From the NCBI GenBank assembly GCA_003577165.1, contig QEUM01000004.1, positions 1 to 64,000 on the forward strand: 64,000 nt of DNA. The letters run 5' to 3'. Both the position numbers and the translations under genes were made by a program. Numbering within the stretch: the first letter of the stretch is position 1; each line of letters opens with the position of its first letter. The DNA comes from Armatimonadota bacterium. Lineage in GTDB: Bacteria; Armatimonadota; Fimbriimonadia; Fimbriimonadales; ATM1. Of the stretch, positions 26,703 to 35,119 are shown piece by piece. The notes under the pieces were generated by a model. It searched no databases, was not told the origin of the DNA, and saw only the letters and a list, made by a program, of their open reading frames with translations.

Positions 26703-27335
26703 TCAGTCTTGAAGGAACTGTCCGATCTTGCGCTTGATCCGCTGCAGCGCATTGTCGATCGACTTCGAGCGGCACTTTAGCTCGACGGACATCTCACGGT
26801 AGGACTTGCCCTGCAGATAGCAGCGGAGGACTTGCGACTCATGCTCGCTCATTAGGTGCTTCACGGCCTGATGGAGGTTCTTCGGGATTTTGCGCGCTGT
26901 GAGTTTGTCCTCGGGGTTGATGCCGCAGGGGTCGGCGATGACGTCGAGAAGTACGCCGTCGTCCTCGCTGGTAAGAGGCTGGGTCAGGGAGATGTAGGCG
27001 TTGAGCGGGAAGTGCTTCTGACGAGTGGCGGTCTTGACTGCGGTAATGATCTGGCGGGTGACGCAGAGTTCGGCAAACGGTCGAAACTTCGCTCGGCGGT
27101 CGCTCCGGAAGTCGCGGATCGCTTTGTAGAGTCCGATCATGCCCTCCTGGACGACGTCGTCGTGGTCGGCCCCCACGAGATAGAACGCCCGCGCCTTCGT
27201 CTCGACCAGGGGTCGGTACCGATCCATCAGGCACTCGGCCGCGCGCAAGTCTCCCTCGCGAGCGCGAGCGACGAAATCCTCGTCGTTTACGCCGAGTCCG
27301 GCAATAGCCGGGTCTTCGTAGGCAAAGAACGTCAT
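26703..27335 (-). CDS. sigH: RNA polymerase sigma factor, SigH (sigma-30) type
   Basis: A 210-residue sigma-70-family protein with region 2 (KARAFYLVGADHDDVVQEGMIGLYKAIRDF) and a very characteristic segment FAELCVTRQIITAVKTATRQKHFPLNAYISL that closely resembles Bacillus SigH. Region 4 (YLQGKSYREMSVELKCRSKSIDNALQRIKRKI) binds the -35 element. In Firmicutes SigH runs the transition to stationary phase; the regulon here is unknown. The ATG at 27335 has GGGAGAGG just upstream. A candidate promoter lies about 70 bases further upstream. Confidence 0.88.
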   Translation of the reverse strand: MTFFAYEDPAIAGLGVNDEDFVARAREGDLRAAECLMDRYRPLVETKARAFYLVGADHDDVVQEGMIGLYKAIRDFRSDRRAKFRPFAELCVTRQIITAVKTATRQKHFPLNAYISLTQPLTSEDDGVLLDVIADPCGINPEDKLTARKIPKNLHQAVKHLMSEHESQVLRCYLQGKSYREMSVELKCRSKSIDNALQRIKRKIGQFLQD

Positions 27336-27402
27336 GCCTCTCCCTTCCTCCCCCGGTCGGGTCCGTTGAATACTTCTGCCCGCGGGCAGCACAGCCGCCG
27401 AC

Positions 27403-27432
27403 AGTCTAGAAAATCCACCGGGGTGCTGTCAA
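27403..27432 (-). promoter_or_regulatory. Candidate sigma-70-type promoter for sigH
   Basis: On the minus strand TTGACA (27427-27432) is followed after 18 bases by TAGACT (27403-27408). A 9-bp inverted repeat AGAAAATCC/GGATTTTCT spans the upstream side, with its arms about 35 bases apart. Confidence 0.5.
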
Positions 27433-27511
27433 GGAACGGCCACCTTTTTGCGAGGATTTTCTGGACGAAAGGGTTCGAGTTTTCCACAGGCTCGTGGGAA
27501 ACCGGCTCCGC

Positions 27512-27979
27512 TCAGAGGACTTCGAAATCGGAAAGAACGGACTCGATCGTCTCCGGATCGAAGCCCGCTGAGGCCAGTCGCCTCGATGCTCGGCGTAGAA
27601 GATCCCGCCGTGCGTCGCCTTTCGCGGCTCGACTCATCTCCTCTTCGAGCAATCTGCGCGCCGTGTTGCCGTCCGGTTCGAGGCCCAAACAAGCGGCGTC
27701 TGCATCTTCTCCGTCGCACCCCTTCGACACCAGGTGGTCGCGGATGCGCTGCGCGCTCCAGAGTTTCTCCGCCTGAAGTCTTTGCGCGAGGCGAGTAGCG
27801 AGCCGCACGTCATTCACGTACCCTCTGCGCTCCGCGTCGGCGAGGGCCTGTGCGATCTCGACTTCGGTGAAGCGCTTCGCGCGGAGTTTCGATTCGATCT
27901 CGGCCCTAAAATGGTCGCGCGCCCGGAGGAGTGTGAACGTCACTCCGAGCGCGCTGTTGGAGGTGGGCTTGGAAGTCAC
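27512..27979 (-). CDS. recX: RecX regulator of RecA
   Basis: A 155-residue helical protein with the RecX three-helix repeats: [36 protein letters not shown] in the first half and a matching ISKGC/GFD pattern later ([29 protein letters not shown]). RecX binds inside the RecA filament groove and limits its activity. Its start overlaps the end of recA by 4 bases, so the two are translated from one transcript. No promoter of its own is apparent. Confidence 0.85.
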   Translation of the reverse strand: MTSKPTSNSALGVTFTLLRARDHFRAEIESKLRAKRFTEVEIAQALADAERRGYVNDVRLATRLAQRLQAEKLWSAQRIRDHLVSKGCDGEDADAACLGLEPDGNTARRLLEEEMSRAAKGDARRDLLRRASRRLASAGFDPETIESVLSDFEVL

Positions 27980-29076
27980 TCGTCGAGGTCGTCGTCCTCC
28001 GTTGCGCCTACGGAGACGGCGGCCATCTCTTCGGTGAAGGTGGCGCCGGCCTTGTTGGCGAGTTTGCTGCGGATGTCCGATTCGATCTCATCCATGATCT
28101 TGAGGTTGGCTTCGAGGAAGGCCTTCGCGTTGTCGCGGCCCTGGCCGAGACGGAGGTCACCGTAGTTGTAGAAGGTGCCGCTTCGGCTGACGATTTCAAG
28201 TTTCTGGGCGACGTCGAGCAGGTCGCCGCTCTTGCTGATCCCTCGTCCGAAAATGATGTCGAACTCGCAGGTGCGGAACGGCGGCGCGACCTTGTTCTTG
28301 ACGACCTTGACTTTGGTTCTGGCTCCAATCGGCTCGGTACCGTCCTTCAGCGTTTCGGCGCGCCGAACTTCGATCCGGACCGAGGCCCAAAACTTGAGGG
28401 AGCGCCCGCCCGGCGTCGTCTCGGGGTTGCCGTAGATGACGCCGATCTTCTCTCGCAACTGGTTAATGAAGACCGCGGCGGTCTTGGTCTTGTTCACGTG
28501 ACCGCCCAACTTGCGGAGGGCCTGCGACATCATGCGGGCCTGGATGCCGACGTGAGTGTCGCCCATCTCGCCCTCGATCTCCGCCTTGGGGACGAGCGCC
28601 GCGACCGAGTCGAGCACGACGATGTCCACTGCGCCGGACCGGATGACCGCGTCCATGATCTCAAGCGCCTCTTCGCCGGTCGCCGGCTGGGAGATGTAGA
28701 GCCTGTCCACGTCCACTCCGAGGTTCCGGGCGTACTCGACGTCGAGCGCGTGCTCGGCGTCCACGAAGAGCGCGAGTCCGCCCTTCTTCTGCGCTTCGGC
28801 GATGGCGCTGAGGGCGATGGTGGTCTTGCCGGAACTTTCCGTTCCGTAGAGTTCGGTGATGCGGCCGCGGGGGATGCCTCCCACTCCGAGGGCCAGGTCC
28901 AGGCTGATCGAGCCGGTGGGGATGCCCTCGACCCTCTCGTGGGTCGAGTCGCCGAGGCGCATGATCGCGCCCTTACCGAAGGCTTTTTCAATCTGGCCGA
29001 GGGCCATTTGGAGTGCGCGTTCTTTGTCCATCAGGGGCTGTTCCTCGACGACGAGTCCGTTTCGCTTCGATGACAT
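27976..29076 (-). CDS. recA: RecA recombinase
   Basis: A 366-residue RecA with Walker [10 protein letters not shown] (residues 78-86), Walker B region [25 protein letters not shown]2 loop [22 protein letters not shown] and a C-terminal acidic tail (EDDDLDE). It carries out homologous strand exchange and triggers SOS repressor cleavage. A clear ribosome-binding site GGGAGG lies six bases before the ATG. The promoter immediately upstream carries two palindromes that could be SOS operators. recX follows with a 4-base overlap. Confidence 0.97.
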   Translation of the reverse strand: MSSKRNGLVVEEQPLMDKERALQMALGQIEKAFGKGAIMRLGDSTHERVEGIPTGSISLDLALGVGGIPRGRITELYGTESSGKTTIALSAIAEAQKKGGLALFVDAEHALDVEYARNLGVDVDRLYISQPATGEEALEIMDAVIRSGAVDIVVLDSVAALVPKAEIEGEMGDTHVGIQARMMSQALRKLGGHVNKTKTAAVFINQLREKIGVIYGNPETTPGGRSLKFWASVRIEVRRAETLKDGTEPIGARTKVKVVKNKVAPPFRTCEFDIIFGRGISKSGDLLDVAQKLEIVSRSGTFYNYGDLRLGQGRDNAKAFLEANLKIMDEIESDIRSKLANKAGATFTEEMAAVSVGATEDDDLDE

Positions 29077-29089
29077 GATTTTCCTCCCG

Positions 29090-29130
29090 TAGTAGACGAT
29101 ATTCTACTATATCCCTTGACGCGTGTCAAG
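29090..29130 (-). promoter_or_regulatory. recA promoter with two nested palindromes
   Basis: On the minus strand TTGACA (29124-29129), a 17-base spacer and TAGAAT (29101-29106) form a near-consensus promoter, with transcription expected about 18 bases before recA. The -10 lies within TAGTAGA-N6-TCTACTA (29090-29109), a perfect 7-bp inverted repeat. The -35 lies within CTTGAC-N4-GTCAAG (29115-29130), a 6-bp inverted repeat. Either could be the operator of a LexA-type repressor. Neither matches the classical Bacillus or Escherichia SOS boxes. Confidence 0.75.
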
Positions 29131-29191
29131 GGGGATTTTTGGGATTTTTTCGCCTTCGCCGTTCGGCTTCCCGGAGGCTGGGCGGTGCGAG

Positions 29192-29197
29192 TATGCT
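29192..29197 (+). promoter_or_regulatory. -10 hexamer for a leaderless cyclophilin message
   Basis: TATGCT ends six bases before the ATG at 29204, and no ribosome-binding site is seen between them. Confidence 0.4.
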
Positions 29198-29203
29198 CCC
29201 GCC

Positions 29204-29746
29204 ATGTTGAGTTGGATTGCGTGCGCTCTGCTCGCCTCGGCGCCCGTCTCGGGCCCCCTGCCCGCAGGCGTCGCGCGGGCGGACTACTCGCCGAGCGGGC
29301 CTGTGATCGTGGTGAAGGTCGAAAACCGGGGGACGTTCGAGATCACGACCGACCCCAAGAACTCCCCGAAGACCGTCGCTCGGATCACGGAATTGGTGCG
29401 CTCGGGCTTCTACGATCGCCAGAGGTTCCATCGGGTGGAGTCGTGGGTGATCCAGTGGGGCGCGCCCGCGAGCAAGACGATGCCGATCGACGCGGACGAG
29501 GTGCTGAGCGGCGGGAGCGGAAAGCAGATGCCGTTCGAGATGTGCGAAGTGGACTTCATGCGCGGAGTCGTGGGCATCGCGAGCACCGGCCTGCAGGTGG
29601 GAGGAGACTCCCAGATCTTCATCCTCAAGGCGGACTACGAACGGCTTTGGCACAGTTACGCCGTGCTCGGCAAAGTGACGAAGGGCATGGAAGTCGTCGA
29701 CCGCATCACAAAGGGCGACCGGATTACTTCGATGAAAGTGAAGTAG
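29204..29746 (+). CDS. Exported cyclophilin-type peptidyl-prolyl isomerase
   Basis: A protein of about 180 residues starting with a signal peptide (LSWIACALLASAPVSG). The cyclophilin core follows: FEITTDPKNSPKTVARITELVRSGFYDRQRFHRV includes the catalytic Arg in FHRV, and SQIFILKADYERLWHSYAVLGKVTKGMEVVDRI closes the barrel. It would speed proline isomerisation of proteins in the periplasm or at the surface. The shorter ATG start is chosen because it begins exactly at the signal peptide and has a -10 six bases upstream. It is divergent from recA. Confidence 0.85.
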   Translation: MLSWIACALLASAPVSGPLPAGVARADYSPSGPVIVVKVENRGTFEITTDPKNSPKTVARITELVRSGFYDRQRFHRVESWVIQWGAPASKTMPIDADEVLSGGSGKQMPFEMCEVDFMRGVVGIASTGLQVGGDSQIFILKADYERLWHSYAVLGKVTKGMEVVDRITKGDRITSMKVK

Positions 29747-29801
29747 CCGGTCACGGCGCGACCCGCGGTTAGTAGTCGCCTACAGGAGGGATTGTGGAGA
29801 G

Positions 29802-30512
29802 ATGCAGGATCGATACGCGGGGGATGTTGGGGACTTCAGCAAGTTCCAGTTGCTGCGGGAGCTGCACAAAAACAGCGGCCTGAGGCTGGGCATTTCGTGG
29901 TACCGATTCCCGGACGAAGATCACAACCGCGACGGGGGCAAGGTGGACTACGCGGACAGGCACGAGTACACGTCCTGCGAGCCCGACCTCACGGACGCTC
30001 TGCGCAAAGTCTTGCAGGGGACGCGGTCGGTGAGGGCTTTGGAGGGGGCCGGCGTGCTGCCGCCCACGACTCTGTATTTCAGTGAGTTGATTCCGCGCCA
30101 GGGCGGCCCGCAGCGCGCGGAGTGGTTTCAGCGTTCCCTCGAGGCGCTCGCGCCGGCCGAAATCGTGATGGCAGATCCCGACAACGGTTTTCTTCCGATG
30201 TCCGTGGGCCTGGGATCGAGTCGTTTTGGGAAGTACATCGTCGATGACGAAGTTTCGGGCTTGCTCGGGGTTGCAGGTTTGGTCGTTGTCTATCATCACT
30301 TCAGTCGCCAAGGGAAGCATGTGGAGCAGGCACAGCGGGTTGGGTTTCATTTCGAACGATTGCATGGCAAGCGTCCGATGATGGTTCGATTCAGGCCGTA
30401 TTCGCCGCGCCTCTATGTCGCGTTCTGTCGTGATACGTGGGCGGAAGAACTCGCGATGACCACGCTGAACTCGCTGGCGCGTCGGTGTCCCGATTTCTGG
30501 CAGGTGATGTGA
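29802..30512 (+). CDS. Uncharacterised conserved family protein (RYxGDxGDFxKF N-terminus)
   Basis: A 236-residue protein with an N-terminal motif MQDRYAGDVGDFSKFQLLREL, an early LGISWYRFPDEDHNRDGG, and a central segment EIVMADPDNGF. I recall the same pattern from a scattered family of unnamed bacterial and phage proteins. The DPDNG segment resembles the catalytic end of strand 4 in methyltransferase or nuclease folds, but this is only a resemblance. No cysteine motif or membrane helix is present. A GGAGGG ribosome-binding site precedes the ATG. It stands alone between the cyclophilin gene and the repeat array, at the left edge of an accessory region with Mrr and Fic genes. Confidence 0.7.
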   Translation: MQDRYAGDVGDFSKFQLLRELHKNSGLRLGISWYRFPDEDHNRDGGKVDYADRHEYTSCEPDLTDALRKVLQGTRSVRALEGAGVLPPTTLYFSELIPRQGGPQRAEWFQRSLEALAPAEIVMADPDNGFLPMSVGLGSSRFGKYIVDDEVSGLLGVAGLVVVYHHFSRQGKHVEQAQRVGFHFERLHGKRPMMVRFRPYSPRLYVAFCRDTWAEELAMTTLNSLARRCPDFWQVM

Positions 30513-30554
30513 GCGTCTGTTGGTGACGAGTCGGTTCGTTATACGCGACGGTCG

Positions 30555-32252
30555 CGGGTGTCGCCCTTACAGGGCTTCGATGGTTGTGTGTCTTCGCGAT
30601 TCCAGGGCTTCGCCCTTCGCTATAGAATCACGGCCCTTCGGGCCTCCTTCTCGGAGATGAGAGCAAACACCGCATCACGTGGACCGTGGCAGCCGACGAG
30701 CCCCGAAGGGGCGGCAAGACTACAGCGAAGGGCGAAGCCCTGGGCGCAATGACATCACTTCGGGCCTCCTCTTTTGAAACGACGGGGCGCACCGCGTGAC
30801 GCGGTTCGTTGTAGCCGGCGAGCCCCGAAGGGGCGGCAAGCCTACAGCGAAGGGCGAAGCCCTGGGCGCAATGACATCACGACCCTTCGGGCCTCGTTCT
30901 TGGAGATAAAAGGCCGCACCGCGTGACGTGGACCGTGGCAGCCGACGAGCCCCGAAGGGGCGGCAAGCCTACAGCGAAGGGCGAAGCCCTGGGCAGCCCT
31001 GGGCGCAATGACATCACGGCCTTCGGGCCTCCTTCTCGGAGATGAGAGCACACACCGCATCACGCGGTCCGTGGCAGCCGACGAGCCCCGAAGGGGCGGC
31101 AAGACTACAGCGAAGGGCGAAGCCCTGGGCGCAATGACATTACGACCCTTCGGGCCTCGTTCTTGGAGATGAAAGGCCGCACCGCATCACGCGGTCCGTG
31201 GCAGCCGACGAGCCCCGAAGGGGCGGCAAGCCAGCAGCGAAGGGCGAAGCCCTGGGCAGGATCGCGGCCCAGGGACATGAGGCCTGTAGGGCCGAAACCC
31301 GGTGTTGGGCGTTCGCCCTATCCGTGCCATCGCGCGTTTCGCGATTTCGTCGTTGCGGGATCACACGTGATCGTGTAATCCGTTCTGTCGTTGGGTCTTG
31401 TAATTCACGGCGGGTGCATCCGACGAACGCGCGCGTGTCGCCCTTACAGGGCTTCGATGGTTGTGTGTCTTCGCGATTCCAGGGCTTCGCCCTTCGCTAT
31501 AGAATCACGACCCTCCGGGCCTCCTTCTCGGAGATGAGAGCAAACACCGCATCACGTGGACCGTGGCAGCCGACGAGCCCCGAAGGGGCGGCAAGCCTAC
31601 AGCGAAGGGCGAAGCCCTGGGCAGGATCGCGGCCCAGGGACATGAGGCCTGTAGGGCCGAAACCCGGTGTTGGGCGTTCGCCTTATCCGTGCCATCGCGC
31701 GTTTCGCGATTGCGTCGTTGCGGGATCACACGTGATCGTGTAATCCGTTCTGTCGTTGGGTCTTGTAATTCACGGCGGGTGCATCCGACGAACGCGCGGG
31801 TGTCGCCCTTACAGGGCTCCGGTGGTGCGGGCGTCTTCGCGACTCCAGGGCTTCGCCCTTCGCTATAGAATCACGGCCCTTCGGGCCTCGTTCTTGGAGA
31901 TGAAAGGCCGCACCGCGTGACGTGGACCGTTGCAGCCGACGAGCCCCGAAGGGGCGGCAAGCCTACAGCGAAGGGCGAAGCCCTGGGCAGGATCGCGGCC
32001 CAGGGACATGAGGCCTGTAGGGCCGAAATCCTGTGTACGGCGTTCGCCTTATCCATGCCATCGCGTGTGTCGCGATTTCGTCGTCGCGGGATCACACGTG
32101 ATCGTGTAATCCGTTCTGCCGTTGGGTCTTGGAATTCACCGGCGGTGCATCCGACGAACGCGCGCGTGTCGCCCTTACAGGGCTACGATGGTTGTGTGTC
32201 TTCGCGACTCCAGGGCCTCGCCCTTCGCTATAGAATCACGGCCCTCCGGGCC
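30555..32252. repeat. Nested tandem array of triloop-hairpin repeats
   Basis: Seven copies of a core of about 55 bases (GCCCCGAAGGGGC, then AGGGCGAAGCCCT) start at 30700, 30822, 30949, 31085, 31212, 31577 and 31943. The first five are spaced 122-136 bases. The last ones sit in a longer unit of 365-366 bases that recurs at 31438, 31803 and 32169 (marked by TCGCCCTTACAGGGCT), with a further leading copy at 30561. Each unit is dense in 5-bp stems closed by GAA, TTC or TAC triloops, and the long unit adds a GATCAC-N2-GTGATC palindrome. Open frames across the region are by-products of the repeats. No transposase is nearby. The next gene (DUF1801) ends 26 bases beyond the array. Confidence 0.9.
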
Positions 32253-32278
32253 GTGGCGGACGACGCCACCACGCGTCG

Positions 32279-32668
32279 CTACTTCAACCTCTCCAACCGG
32301 CCTTTGCGCTTGACGATGTTCTTGTAATCCCACTGGATGTCTCGCGCCTTCGCGAGCCACCGCGCGAGGTCCGCGACGTCCACCTGCGATACGTCCGTGT
32401 AACGCGCTTCTGCCGCCTTGAACTTCCCCTCGGGACTCAAGCCCTTCTCGTCAAACGACTGCCCGCTCCAGAACAGCAGGCGCACGCAGTCTTTCAACTT
32501 GCTGTAGCCGACGATCGGGTTGCCGTCGAGAAACCAGACCGGATGGGCGTGCCACACCTTGTTCTGCGCATCGGGGAGGCCTCGGTCGATCTCACGCGCA
32601 AGCAGGTCGCAAATCTCCTTGTCCTTCGGGGTTTGGGCGTCGTTGTACTTCGTCGTGTCCGGGTGCAT
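32279..32668 (-). CDS. DUF1801 domain protein
   Basis: A 129-residue protein with the DUF1801/YdhG fold: LPDAQNKVWHAHPVWFLDGNPIVGYSKLKDCVRLLFWSGQSF in the centre and a helical C-terminus rich in Lys and Arg. Relatives include the Bacillus frataxin-like protein Fra/YdhG, but many members have no known role. A -10-like TAAAAT lies 12 bases before the ATG. It ends next to the hairpin array, which may serve as its transcription boundary. Confidence 0.8.
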   Translation of the reverse strand: MHPDTTKYNDAQTPKDKEICDLLAREIDRGLPDAQNKVWHAHPVWFLDGNPIVGYSKLKDCVRLLFWSGQSFDEKGLSPEGKFKAAEARYTDVSQVDVADLARWLAKARDIQWDYKNIVKRKGRLERLK

Positions 32669-32794
32669 CGTCGCCCTCGGATTTTACGGCGCGGATCGCG
32701 CGGACGGGGGCGCCCCGCCCCTTAACCCACCGGTTCGACGGCGCTGCCCTCCAATCCCGCAAGGACACCTGCCGGCGCCGCCGAATTCGTCCAC

Positions 32795-33547
32795 ATGCTC
32801 CTGCTCGCCGCAGTCCTCCAGTCGGCCCATGTGTTCTACGACGGCTTCGAGTCCGGCAGCCTCGACAACTGGGGCGACCTCCGCGCGGCCAACATCCGCG
32901 TCGTCTCCACCGATCCATACAAGGGCGAGCGGTGCGTCGAGTACTCCGCCCCGATCGGCAAGGAGTCGGGCGGACACGCTGTCCGCTGGTTCATGCCTGG
33001 CTACGACGAGCTTTGGGTGCGATTCGCCGTCAAATTCGCGGACGATTTCGACCAGGGAAACCACATGCACCTTTGCGCGCTCGCAGGAAACCGATTGGAC
33101 AACAAGTGGTCTTCCATGGGCAAAGCGGGATTGAAGCCGAACGGCAGCGACTTTTTCGTAACAAACCTCGAACCGAACAGCGAGCGCAAATCGGTGCCCC
33201 CCCCTGGAACGCTCACGTTCTACTCGTATTGGCCGGACATGAAGATCTCACCGGACGGAAAGTATTGGGGCAATGTGCTGTTTTCGAATCCGAAAATACA
33301 GGTCCCGCGCGGCAAATGGGTCGTGATGCAGATGTGGATGAAACTCAATCGTCCCGGCGCGTCCGACGGCGAACAAGCGTTCTGGATGGACGGCAAACTC
33401 GGAGGCAAGTGGAGCGGCATCCGATTTCGCGACACGACGGACCTTCGCCTGAACTCGTTCAGCCTCGATCTGTACATCCACGACTCGCCGAAACTCAACC
33501 GTGTCTGGTTCGATGAAATCGAGATCAGCACGAAGCCGTTCGAGTAA
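32795..33547 (+). CDS. Secreted polysaccharide-lyase-like (concanavalin-fold) protein
   Basis: A 250-residue protein with a short hydrophobic N-terminus (LLLAAVLQSAHV) that may be a signal peptide. A beta-jelly-roll domain follows: YDGFESGSLDNW near the start, DELWVRFAVKFADDFDQGNHMHL, GKWVVMQMWMKLN and NRVWFDEIEISTK at the end. This pattern resembles polysaccharide lyase family 14/20-type or LamG-like carbohydrate-active proteins, which also end with a 'WFDDIxIS' strand. Catalytic residues cannot be assigned with confidence. It is expected outside the cytoplasm. The upstream DUF1801 gene is divergent. Confidence 0.65.
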   Translation: MLLLAAVLQSAHVFYDGFESGSLDNWGDLRAANIRVVSTDPYKGERCVEYSAPIGKESGGHAVRWFMPGYDELWVRFAVKFADDFDQGNHMHLCALAGNRLDNKWSSMGKAGLKPNGSDFFVTNLEPNSERKSVPPPGTLTFYSYWPDMKISPDGKYWGNVLFSNPKIQVPRGKWVVMQMWMKLNRPGASDGEQAFWMDGKLGGKWSGIRFRDTTDLRLNSFSLDLYIHDSPKLNRVWFDEIEISTKPFE

Positions 33548-33708
33548 CCCCGCCGGCCCGCCGTAACCCCCGGCCTCAGAACCGAGGCCCAACCCGCGCA
33601 CACCGCTCGATCTATCGCGTCTCCCCACTGCCCGCCTCCGCGGCCCCCTTGCGGCTCGCGCCGCCGACATGGAAAATTGCGCGGAAGACCACAATCAGGC
33701 AGGGCGCG

Positions 33709-34191
33709 ATGACCGCAGGGAAAGGCACGCTTGCAGAACTCCGACCCGATTTCGAACTCCTCGTCGGGCCCCTCTTCGACCTCTCCGAAACGCTCCTCCG
33801 GAAGCACGGAGACTTCCTGCCCCACGGTGCGGTACTCGATAACGGTGGCCAAGTCACGCTCGTCGCCGCGCCCCCGACAGGCGAATATGCGACCTCCACC
33901 GAGGTCCTGCCGCATCTACACGAAGCCCTTAGGGCGCACGCAAGAGATGTGAGCCTTCGTGCGGTCGCCGTCGCGGAAAGCGTCGAGGTCACGCTGGAGG
34001 GCAAGAAGGCGACAAGGGCGATCAAAGTTCTCGTCGAACACGCTCGCGGCCTCACCGTCGCGTTCTATATGCCGTTCGAAAAGAAACTGATGAGAGGATT
34101 CGTCATGGGCGAGATGTTCGGTGTGGAGGCTCAGGCCGAAGTGACACCTTGGGCTGCGCAATCTACGAACGCCAACCCAGAGCACGCATAG
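33709..34191 (+). CDS. Hypothetical protein
   Basis: A 160-residue protein of unknown family. It is rich in alpha-beta alternation (TLAELRPDFELLVGPLFDLSETLL, VEVTLEGKKATRAIKVLVEHARGL, VAFYMPFEKKLMRGF), has no signal peptide and no cysteines. The ATG at 33709 is preferred to an upstream in-frame codon at 33649 because the extra residues look non-coding. The pattern of a predicted 'LxHxxGxxVxFYxPY' strand resembles small uncharacterised proteins often found beside toxin or immunity genes; this is only an impression. Confidence 0.6.
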   Translation: MTAGKGTLAELRPDFELLVGPLFDLSETLLRKHGDFLPHGAVLDNGGQVTLVAAPPTGEYATSTEVLPHLHEALRAHARDVSLRAVAVAESVEVTLEGKKATRAIKVLVEHARGLTVAFYMPFEKKLMRGFVMGEMFGVEAQAEVTPWAAQSTNANPEHA

Positions 34192-34278
34192 ATTGCGAAC
34201 GCACACGAAAATGCGAACTGACACCGAGCGAGCCGGTGCGCGACTTCGAGAAGTGGGGAATTCCGTTTGGATAGAGCC

Positions 34279-35049
34279 ATGTTCTGGAAAATCGACTGCT
34301 TCGTTGGAACGGTGACTCGATCCATCACGCCGATCGCATCAGCAGTGTTCAAACTGGGCGGAAAGCCCGTTTTCGTCTCGCACGTCGAGGAACCGAAATG
34401 CGAGCGCTGCGGTCAGAACATGGACTTCATAGGACAGATCCCCTTGAAATCACCGCTGAAATTCTCGAAGCGATTTGCGATGGCATATCTGTTCATGTGC
34501 CCCGGAAAGTTCGACGAGCGTGTAGGGCTCGAATGCGAGACTTGGGAAGCGTTCTCCGGAGCGAATGCGGTCATCCTACAAGAAGACCACGGTCGCGCGC
34601 TCATTGCCGAGGGACCGCATAGATACGTTGATTACGAAGTTCGTCTACAGCGCCTTCCCGAGCCGAACGTAGACGTAACCGATGAGAGAATCAGCGAACG
34701 CGAGGCAGCGCAAGTGTCGGAGGACACGAAGATCGGGGGAGTGCCCGCATGGTTACAGATGAACGAAACGCCCGCGTGCCCAATGTGCGGGCTGCCAATG
34801 CGATTCGTTGCTCAGATCTCCGCTGAGCCCGACGGCCCTCTTCCAGCGGACACGTGGGACGCCGTAACCCCGTCGTCTCGCCGGTGGGATGACGCAACTC
34901 CGGCGGTGCCCGTAACCCGGTCGTCTCGCAGATGGGACGATAAGAACAATCACGCCTTCTTCGATTTCGGGGATGTCGGACTCGGCTACGTTTTCGTCTG
35001 CGCCAGAGACTGCACGAACCGCGGCGCCTTCCTCTGGCAGTGCTCGTGA
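34279..35049 (+). CDS. DUF1963-like double zinc-ribbon protein
   Basis: About 256 residues. Two related halves each carry a CxxC knuckle: EPKCERCGQNMDFIGQIP in the first and TPACPMCGLPMRFVAQIS in the second, the latter preceded by KIGGVPAWLQ, typical of DUF1963/YwqG-type proteins. The end (DVGLGYVFVCARDC...FLWQCS) also fits. The linker in the second half contains an in-frame 48-base duplication (SSRRWDD repeated at 34867-34890 and 34915-34938). Zinc binding is likely; function is unknown. The start is taken as the ATG at 34279 rather than a TTG four codons earlier. No ribosome-binding site is evident. Confidence 0.65.
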   Translation: MFWKIDCFVGTVTRSITPIASAVFKLGGKPVFVSHVEEPKCERCGQNMDFIGQIPLKSPLKFSKRFAMAYLFMCPGKFDERVGLECETWEAFSGANAVILQEDHGRALIAEGPHRYVDYEVRLQRLPEPNVDVTDERISEREAAQVSEDTKIGGVPAWLQMNETPACPMCGLPMRFVAQISAEPDGPLPADTWDAVTPSSRRWDDATPAVPVTRSSRRWDDKNNHAFFDFGDVGLGYVFVCARDCTNRGAFLWQCS

Positions 35050-35119
35050 CGTCGGTCCGCACGACATCACTCTGCCCCCGCGAGTTCACCCACGCCGCAA
35101 GCATCGGTGGCGTTGAACT

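Noticed and set aside
30555-32252. CRISPR array
   Set aside because: Units are 122-366 bases with conserved contents, not short repeats with unique spacers, and no cas genes are near.
30842-32327. Many short proteins of EPRRGGKP and SPEGAA type across the repeats
   Set aside because: They are frame translations of the hairpin repeats on both strands; none has a start signal or differs between copies as a gene would.
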